Below, in pieces: positions 58,227 through 64,000 of a stretch of DNA of 64,000 nucleotides. Origin of the DNA: Leuconostoc mesenteroides subsp. mesenteroides (GTDB taxonomy: Bacteria > Bacillota > Bacilli > Lactobacillales > Lactobacillaceae). The notes beneath the pieces are model-generated. The model was not told the DNA's origin. It saw only the letters and a program-made list of their open reading frames with translations, and did no database searches. The position numbers and the translations under genes were made by a program. Numbering within the stretch: position 1 is the stretch's first letter; each line of letters begins with the position of its first letter. The stretch covers positions 915,501-979,500 of the forward strand of contig CP046062.1 of assembly GCA_009676745.1 (NCBI GenBank), read 5' to 3'.

Positions 58227-60761
58227 ATGACTCAATTCACACGGCTTTATAATAAATTTCAACCTGAACATTATAATATCTATTTAAATATTAATCGTGA
58301 AACGAAACAGTTTAGTGGTAAAACAAAGGTTAGTGGTAATGCACTGGTCAATGATCTTGCTTTACATCAAAAAAACTTACAAATTCAGTCTGTTCAGATT
58401 AATGAAAAAGAGGTTCCATTTGTTGTTGACGACAACGCTGATTTAATTAAATTTTCGACAGAAATTATTGGTCGTATAGATATCACTGTGATTTACAAAG
58501 CGAGATTAACCGACACAATGATGGGGATTTATCCTTCGTATTACGAGTTAGATGGTGTTAAAAAACAAATTATCGGTACACAATTTGAAACAAGTTTTGC
58601 TCGTCAAGCTTTTCCAAGTGTGGACGAACCGGAAGCTAAAGCGACATTTGCTTTATCAATCAAGTTTGATGAACAGCCAAACGAAAGCATTTTAGCCAAT
58701 ATGCCAGAGATACGCACAGAAAATGGCATACATTATTTTGATACAACAGTGCGGATGTCAACTTATTTAGTGGCCTTTGCCTTTGGTGAATTACAAGGTA
58801 AGCAAACGGTTACTAACACAGGGGTAAAAGTTGGTGTGTTTTCTACCAAGGCACATGCTCCCAAAGAATTGGATTTTGCACTAGACATTGCTAAACGATC
58901 GATTGAGTTTTTCGAAGATTTTTATCAAACACCTTACCCATTGCCACATTCTTGGCAATTAGCCTTGCCTGATTTCTCTGCAGGAGCAATGGAAAACTGG
59001 GGATTAGTAACTTACCGTGAAGCTTATTTACTGCTTGATCCTGAAAATTCAGCATTGCATACCAAACAAATTGTTGCTACAGTTATTGCTCACGAATTAG
59101 CACATCAATGGTTTGGTGACTTAGTCACAATGAAATGGTGGGATGATTTGTGGCTCAATGAAAGTTTTGCTAATATGATGGAGTATGTAGCAATTGATGC
59201 GATTGAGCCCAGTTGGCATATTTGGGAAAGCTTCCAAACAAGCGATGTTGTTTCAGCATTGAAAAGAGACAGTACAGAAGGCGTACAATCAGTTCATACT
59301 CAAGTAGAACATCCAGCTGATGTTGATGCTTTGTTTGATCCAGCAATTGTTTATGCTAAAGGGGCAAGACTGTTGGTGATGGTTCGTTCGTTGATTGGAG
59401 ATAAGGCCTTACGTGAAGGATTAAAAAGATACTTCACTCGCCATCGCTATGCAAACGCAACAGGAGCTGATTTGTGGGACGCTTTGGGTGAAGCTTCAGG
59501 CCAAAACATTAAAGCAGTGATGGACTCTTGGTTAGAACAACCAGGATATCCAGTGGTTTCAGCAAAAGTGATTGATGGTCAGTTAACGCTATCTCAAGAA
59601 CAATTTTTCATTGGTGGATATGAAGAAAGAAATCGTCAGTGGCAAATTCCCTTAAACAGTAACTATGATGCGGCCCCCGACATACTAGCCAATAAACATG
59701 CAGTGATTGGTGATTATGCTCAATTACGTGAATCAGTTGGCACACCTTTTAGGCTAAATGACGGCAATGATTCGCATTTTATTGTTCAATATGATGCTCA
59801 ATTACTAACAGATATTTTAGAACATCTTGATGAATTGGATAATATTTCGCAAAGACAAATTCTTCAGGATTTACATTTACTTGCTGATGGTAGGCAAATT
59901 GCCTACGCTGATATCGTGCCACTGTTGGCTAATTTTGCGCACAAAGATGCCATGTTGGTTAATGCAGTATTATACGGTATACTTTCAGATTTGAAGAAAT
60001 TTGTCGCATCAGATTCAGCTGCAGAAAAAGCTTTAAAACAATTCTATGATGTACTAAGTAGAAAACAAGTAAAACGTTTGGGATGGGTTGGAAAAAGCGG
60101 TGAACCATACGATGACCAGCTAACACGGCCTTATGTTTTGGATGCTTCTTTGTATGCAGAAAATCCTGATACAATTGCACTCGCTCATGAATTATTTGAA
60201 CAAAACAGTGATAATCTACAAAACTTATCTGCTGATATTCGTCACTTTGTACTAACTAATGAATTAAAGCATTTTGGCAATATGTCATTGTTTGAACAAT
60301 TATTGACTACTTATAAAAAGTCTTCTGATGCTAGTTATAAAGCTGACTTACGTTCGGCCTTGACTAGTACGCCAGATACAGATTTAATTGTGAAATTGAT
60401 TGGTCATCTAAAGGATGCTGACACGATTAAACCGCAAGACCTCCGTGGGTGGGTCCATGGCCTGCTAGTTAATGATAAAAGTCAACAGTTCATTTGGGAT
60501 TGGGTTCGTGAGCAATGGCAGTGGCTAGAAGATACGATAGGTGGTGATATGGAATTTACGATGTATATTACTGTTATTACCGCTACGTTCCATACACCAG
60601 AACGACTAGCTGAATTTAAGGCATTCTTCGAACCCAAGTTGAATACACCTGGATTAACACGTGAAATTACCATGGCTATTAAGGTAATCTCGAGCCGTGT
60701 GGATTTGATTGTAGCTGAGAAGGATGGTGTGAATAGAGCTATTTCTGAGGCTATCAAATAA
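58227..60761 (+). CDS. pepN: Aminopeptidase N
   Basis: General cytosolic metalloaminopeptidase (M1) releasing N-terminal residues from peptides. The 844-residue protein is full length, with the substrate motif GAMEN (253-257), zinc site HELAHQW (289-295) and third ligand Glu312 in LNESFAN, followed by the long helical C-terminal ERAP1-like domain. CAGGAGCAAG precedes the ATG, and a TATAAT at 58191-58196 is a plausible -10. Part of the PepF/PepN/PepX set. Confidence 0.97.
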   Translation: MTQFTRLYNKFQPEHYNIYLNINRETKQFSGKTKVSGNALVNDLALHQKNLQIQSVQINEKEVPFVVDDNADLIKFSTEIIGRIDITVIYKARLTDTMMGIYPSYYELDGVKKQIIGTQFETSFARQAFPSVDEPEAKATFALSIKFDEQPNESILANMPEIRTENGIHYFDTTVRMSTYLVAFAFGELQGKQTVTNTGVKVGVFSTKAHAPKELDFALDIAKRSIEFFEDFYQTPYPLPHSWQLALPDFSAGAMENWGLVTYREAYLLLDPENSALHTKQIVATVIAHELAHQWFGDLVTMKWWDDLWLNESFANMMEYVAIDAIEPSWHIWESFQTSDVVSALKRDSTEGVQSVHTQVEHPADVDALFDPAIVYAKGARLLVMVRSLIGDKALREGLKRYFTRHRYANATGADLWDALGEASGQNIKAVMDSWLEQPGYPVVSAKVIDGQLTLSQEQFFIGGYEERNRQWQIPLNSNYDAAPDILANKHAVIGDYAQLRESVGTPFRLNDGNDSHFIVQYDAQLLTDILEHLDELDNISQRQILQDLHLLADGRQIAYADIVPLLANFAHKDAMLVNAVLYGILSDLKKFVASDSAAEKALKQFYDVLSRKQVKRLGWVGKSGEPYDDQLTRPYVLDASLYAENPDTIALAHELFEQNSDNLQNLSADIRHFVLTNELKHFGNMSLFEQLLTTYKKSSDASYKADLRSALTSTPDTDLIVKLIGHLKDADTIKPQDLRGWVHGLLVNDKSQQFIWDWVREQWQWLEDTIGGDMEFTMYITVITATFHTPERLAEFKAFFEPKLNTPGLTREITMAIKVISSRVDLIVAEKDGVNRAISEAIK

Positions 60762-60769
60762 ATTAGTTA

Positions 60770-60800
60770 AAAAGCAAACAATTATATGTTTGCTTTTTTG
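60770..60800 (+). terminator. pepN terminator
   Basis: AAAAAGCAAAC (60770-60780) pairs with GTTTGCTTTTT (60789-60799) around AATTATAT. Confidence 0.9.
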
Positions 60801-60831
60801 ATATTAACTATTTTGTGGCAATCCTTTTGAA

Positions 60832-60861
60832 TTGCTAATTAATACTGACCTAGAGTAGAAT
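60832..60861 (+). promoter_or_regulatory. Promoter of oleate hydratase
   Basis: TTGCTA (60832-60837), 18-nt spacer, TAGAAT (60856-60861). Confidence 0.55.
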
Positions 60862-60871
60862 GAAGTTGTAT

Positions 60872-60885
60872 TGAAAGCGTTTTCT
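60872..60885 (+). promoter_or_regulatory. cre-like site before oleate hydratase
   Basis: TGAAAGCGTTTTCT matches 13 of 14 cre positions and lies about 5-18 nt after the expected transcription start, a roadblock position. Confidence 0.55.
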
Positions 60886-60903
60886 ATCGGAAAGGAGATT
60901 ACG

Positions 60904-62676
60904 ATGTATTATAGCAATGGTAATTATGAAGCATTTGCCACACCACGCAAGCCCAAAAACGTAGATCAGAAATCAGCATATATTGTCGGTTCAGGACTAG
61001 CAGGTTTGGCTGCTGCGGTATTTCTTATTCGTGACGGTCATATGAAAGGAGAGTCAATTCATATATTTGAAGAACTCCCACTGGCTGGCGGTTCATTGGA
61101 TGGAATTCAACGGCCTAATGTTGGTTTTGTTACACGCGGTGGCCGTGAAATGGAAAACCATTTTGAGTGTTTATGGGATCTATATCGTTCAGTACCGTCA
61201 TTAGAAATCCCCGGTGCTTCTTACCTAGATGAGTATTATTGGTTAGATAAGGATGACCCTAATTCATCAAATTGTCGATTGATTTATGATCGCGGAAATC
61301 GTGTGCCTAACGACGGTGATTATACATTAGGTAAATCAACTGAAGAAATTATTAAATTGATTATGACGCCTGAAGCAAAATTAGGTACAATGACGATTGA
61401 AGATTATTTTTCAGAGGACTTTTTCAAAAGTAATTTTTGGATATATTGGGCAACAATGTTTGCCTTCGAAAAATGGCACTCAGCAATCGAGATGAGACGT
61501 TATGCAATGCGTTTCATTCATCATATTGATGGGTTACCGGATTTTTCAGCATTGAAGTTCAATAAGTACAATCAATATGATTCGATGGTTTTACCTTTGA
61601 TCAAGTATCTCGAAGATCACGGAGTTGACGTACAGTTTGATTCTACGGTTGATAATGTCGTTGTGAATTTTGATCATGGCAACAAAGTTGTCAAGGAATT
61701 ACAGCTCACTGTTGCGGGTCAGCCAGAAACGAAACAGCTTACAGCCAATGATTTAGTTTTCATAACAAACGGTTCCATTACCGAAAGCACGACCTATGGG
61801 AGCCATTTTGAACCGGCGCCAGTTACAAGTGAACCTGGTGGTTCATGGCGCTTGTGGGAAAAATTAGCTGAACAATCAGATGAATTTGGTCATCCAAGTG
61901 TGTTTTATCAAAACTTGCCAGCAAAAAGTTGGTTTGTTTCAGCAACGGCAACAATTAAAAATACTGAAATTAATCCCTATATTGAACGACTTACCAAGAG
62001 GGATATACATGATGGTAAAATTAATACAGGTGGCATCGTAACCATTACCGACTCAAATTGGCTGATGAGTTTTGCTGTTCATCGCCAACCACATTTTAAG
62101 CAGCAAAAACCAAATGAAACAACTGTTTGGATTTACGGACTATATTCTGATGTTCCTGGCAACTATGTTAAAAAGACCATTGTAGAGTCTTCGGGCCAAG
62201 AAATTACACAAGAATTTTTGTATCATCTAGGCGTCCCTAAAAGTAAAATTAATCAGCTAGCTCAGCAAGAGTCAATTAACACTGTTCCGGTATACATGCC
62301 GTTTATTACAAGTTATTTTATGCCACGTGTCATGGGCGATCGTCCAAAAGTAATACCAAATGGATCTGTCAATTTGGCATTTATCGGGAACTTTGCTGAG
62401 TCACCTTCGCGAGACACAGTCTTTACTACAGAATATTCAGTAAGGACTGCTATGGAGGCTGTTTATAGTTTGCTAGATGTTGAACGTGGTGTACCAGAAG
62501 TCTTTAATTCAATTTACGATATTAGAGAATTATTGCGAGCCATGTACTATATGAATGATAAAAAACCACTGAGCGAAATAGATTTGCCAATTCCTAAACT
62601 CATACAAAAGGTTGGTCTTAAGAAAATCAAAGGTACTTGGTTAGAAGAATTATTGACAGAAGCACACCTTTTATAA
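60904..62676 (+). CDS. ohyA: Oleate hydratase
   Basis: FAD-containing enzyme (formerly myosin-cross-reactive antigen) that adds water to cis-9 fatty acids, giving 10-hydroxystearate; thought to detoxify unsaturated fatty acids at the membrane. The 590-residue protein is full length with FAD-binding [12 protein letters not shown] (29-40), [27 protein letters not shown] and [25 protein letters not shown] (split near the C-terminus). ATG at 60904 has AAGGAG 8 nt upstream; the frame open from 60871 covers the cre-like site and is not used. Confidence 0.95.
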   Translation: MYYSNGNYEAFATPRKPKNVDQKSAYIVGSGLAGLAAAVFLIRDGHMKGESIHIFEELPLAGGSLDGIQRPNVGFVTRGGREMENHFECLWDLYRSVPSLEIPGASYLDEYYWLDKDDPNSSNCRLIYDRGNRVPNDGDYTLGKSTEEIIKLIMTPEAKLGTMTIEDYFSEDFFKSNFWIYWATMFAFEKWHSAIEMRRYAMRFIHHIDGLPDFSALKFNKYNQYDSMVLPLIKYLEDHGVDVQFDSTVDNVVVNFDHGNKVVKELQLTVAGQPETKQLTANDLVFITNGSITESTTYGSHFEPAPVTSEPGGSWRLWEKLAEQSDEFGHPSVFYQNLPAKSWFVSATATIKNTEINPYIERLTKRDIHDGKINTGGIVTITDSNWLMSFAVHRQPHFKQQKPNETTVWIYGLYSDVPGNYVKKTIVESSGQEITQEFLYHLGVPKSKINQLAQQESINTVPVYMPFITSYFMPRVMGDRPKVIPNGSVNLAFIGNFAESPSRDTVFTTEYSVRTAMEAVYSLLDVERGVPEVFNSIYDIRELLRAMYYMNDKKPLSEIDLPIPKLIQKVGLKKIKGTWLEELLTEAHLL

Positions 62677-62684
62677 ACTTTGTC

Positions 62685-62713
62685 AAGCACTCGTCCGCAG
62701 ATGAGTGCTTTTG
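62685..62713 (+). terminator. Oleate hydratase terminator
   Basis: AAGCACTCGTC (62685-62695) pairs with GATGAGTGCTT (62700-62710) around CGCA, one G-U pair, then TTTTG. Confidence 0.85.
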
Positions 62714-62748
62714 TCGTATAATGAGATAAAAACAAAAAAAGGGATAAT

Positions 62749-64000
62749 ATGATTAATCAGTATGGTCGAATTGCTGTCGATGCAACAACCGAATTACAAG
62801 AGCTAAGAGCTGTTGGTTTTGATAGTGAAGACTTTGAAACGCTATTGCGACGCGCTTTAACAAATTATAAAACTTATGAAGCTCAAAATGACTGGTTACG
62901 TGAACATCTAGCTACCGATGAGCAAAATGTTTTTCTTTTCTTAGAAAAAGACCAACCACTCACACAAGCTGTCTTTTATCGTGTCGCTGCCCAACTGTTA
63001 GGATATACGGATATTTTGGCAGCTAATGAATATAATGGGGTCGCTACATTTCGGCAATTAGGCTTACCAGTAATGACGGTAAACAATTTACATCATGCGT
63101 GGTATGAATTGCTAAATAGCCACACAAATAATGGCTTGTTATTTATTGATGAATTGGCAAGCCGAGGATATTTTGAATCTGATAATCAGCGTTTACTTTT
63201 TAATGGTAAGTCTTTGCCAACCTATAATACAAACCAATTAATTCGCGAGTCAGTTTGGGTGGAAACTTCTGTCGACACTGATAATGACGGGCGGTTTGAT
63301 TTAGTTCAAGTAGATATTATAAGACCAAATACAAATGAAAAATTACCGGTTCTATTTACAGCATCACCCTATTATCAAGGCTTAAACGAGAAAGAAAATG
63401 ATGCCAAATTGCATGATGTTAACGTGCCATTAACAAGAAAGGACACGCGCCAACCAGCTCTGAGTAATTTAAATCATATCGAAAAGATTGTTACAAAACC
63501 GTTTGCACGTCAAATTAATGGTTACGCTGAAGAAGCTTCTGTGAACTTTACGCAAGAAGCGGGGAAACCTGTTGACTTAAATCAGTATTTTTTGTCTCGT
63601 GGTTATGCAGTTGCTTATTCTGCAGGTATTGGCACACGTCATTCTGATGGTATGCAAGACACAGGATCTCCAGAGCAAGTTGAATCGATGAAAAATGTTG
63701 TTGAATGGTTGGCAGGTAATAGAGTGGCCTTTACTGACCGTACAAGTAATATTGCCATTGTAGCTAATTGGTCAAATCATAATATTGCTATGACTGGACG
63801 CTCTTATTTGGGAACTTTAGCCACAGCAGTTGCTACCACAGGTGTCTCTGGTTTGAAAACGATTATTTCTGAGGCTGCTATCTCCAATTGGTATCAATAT
63901 TACAGAGACAATGGTCTAGTTATTGCGCCCGGTGGCTTTCCCGGTGAAGATATGGATGTACTAGCCGAATTAGTATATTCACGGATAAAAGATCCAGCTG
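62749..64000 (+). CDS. pepX: X-prolyl-dipeptidyl aminopeptidase, 5' part
   Basis: Cytosolic serine peptidase (S15) releasing X-Pro dipeptides, central to casein peptide use. The frame is open from ATG 62749 to the window end, giving the first 417 residues of a protein that normally has about 760-790. Visible: the N-terminal helical domain (to about 145), then the catalytic α/β-hydrolase region with nucleophile Ser352 in TGRSYLG. A TATAAT at 62717-62722 and AAAGGGA before the ATG support promoter and start. Asp and His of the triad lie beyond the window. Confidence 0.95.
   Translation, partial: MINQYGRIAVDATTELQELRAVGFDSEDFETLLRRALTNYKTYEAQNDWLREHLATDEQNVFLFLEKDQPLTQAVFYRVAAQLLGYTDILAANEYNGVATFRQLGLPVMTVNNLHHAWYELLNSHTNNGLLFIDELASRGYFESDNQRLLFNGKSLPTYNTNQLIRESVWVETSVDTDNDGRFDLVQVDIIRPNTNEKLPVLFTASPYYQGLNEKENDAKLHDVNVPLTRKDTRQPALSNLNHIEKIVTKPFARQINGYAEEASVNFTQEAGKPVDLNQYFLSRGYAVAYSAGIGTRHSDGMQDTGSPEQVESMKNVVEWLAGNRVAFTDRTSNIAIVANWSNHNIAMTGRSYLGTLATAVATTGVSGLKTIISEAAISNWYQYYRDNGLVIAPGGFPGEDMDVLAELVYSRIKDPA

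Noticed and set aside
1..64000. CRISPR array, prophage, insertion sequence, rRNA or tRNA
   Set aside because: I saw no regularly spaced repeats, transposase or integrase genes, and no cloverleaf or rRNA sequence. A very diverged tRNA could still be missed by eye.

Overview
The window looks like a chromosomal segment of a low-GC, heterofermentative lactic acid bacterium of the Leuconostoc group. The case rests on combined traits: AT-rich codon use, Lactobacillales gene pairs (the comG operon followed by a methyltransferase and ackA; murA followed by rpmE2), dairy-type peptidases (PepF, PepN, PepX), CcpA-type cre sites, and a probable 2-ketogluconate operon that would feed 6-phosphogluconate into a phosphoketolase pathway. 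Genus is inferred. No rRNA, tRNA, CRISPR array, prophage or insertion sequence was recognised. The DNA is gene-dense, with about 62 protein genes plus one leader peptide.

Layout. 0.1-2.3 kb: nucleoside salvage (cdd, ndt), a 2-hydroxyacid dehydrogenase and an HxlR regulator. 2.3-6.1 kb: Phe T-box and pheST. 6.1-13.4 kb: cell wall and translation (murA with Asp replacing the catalytic Cys, rpmE2, an RlmD-type methyltransferase without Fe-S cysteines, murF, a serine hydrolase, a DEAD-box helicase). 13.4-19.3 kb: folate and thymidylate (folC, MFS pump, radC, thyA, dCMP deaminase, folD). 19.4-25.3 kb: complete comGA-GG, methyltransferase, ackA. 25.3-31.9 kb: MltG-like/GH73 fusion, sugar transporter with two cre sites, greA, a YfhO-type protein, an NAD(P)-binding protein. 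32.0-35.1 kb: four overlapping genes, a MoxR ATPase, a metallopeptidase/VWA protein and two unknown proteins. 35.1-40.0 kb: branched-chain amino acid ABC transporter behind a leucine leader-peptide attenuator. 40.0-42.5 kb: TPP riboswitch and thiMDE. 42.6-52.8 kb: aldehyde dehydrogenase, PepF, hydrolase, a Fur-family regulator divergent from two VIT-type transporters, YihY, a DUF1054 protein and a Na+/H+ antiporter. 52.8-58.1 kb: LacI regulator divergent from a kgu-like operon. 58.2-64 kb: pepN, oleate hydratase and the 5' part of pepX, which runs off the window.

How it fits together. Several units sense their end product in RNA: T-box for pheST, TPP riboswitch for thiMDE, a leucine attenuator for liv. 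Carbon control is visible as cre sites before the sugar transporter, the kgu-like operon and oleate hydratase. dCMP deaminase, ThyA, FolD and FolC form a dTMP/one-carbon neighbourhood. The most notable items are the leucine attenuator with mutually exclusive pairings, the MltG-like/GH73 fusion that has lost the MltG catalytic Glu, the four-gene MoxR/VWA operon, the kgu-like operon with an unrecognised 84-residue first gene, and four genes whose -10 box lies exactly 6 nt before the ATG, which predicts leaderless mRNAs.
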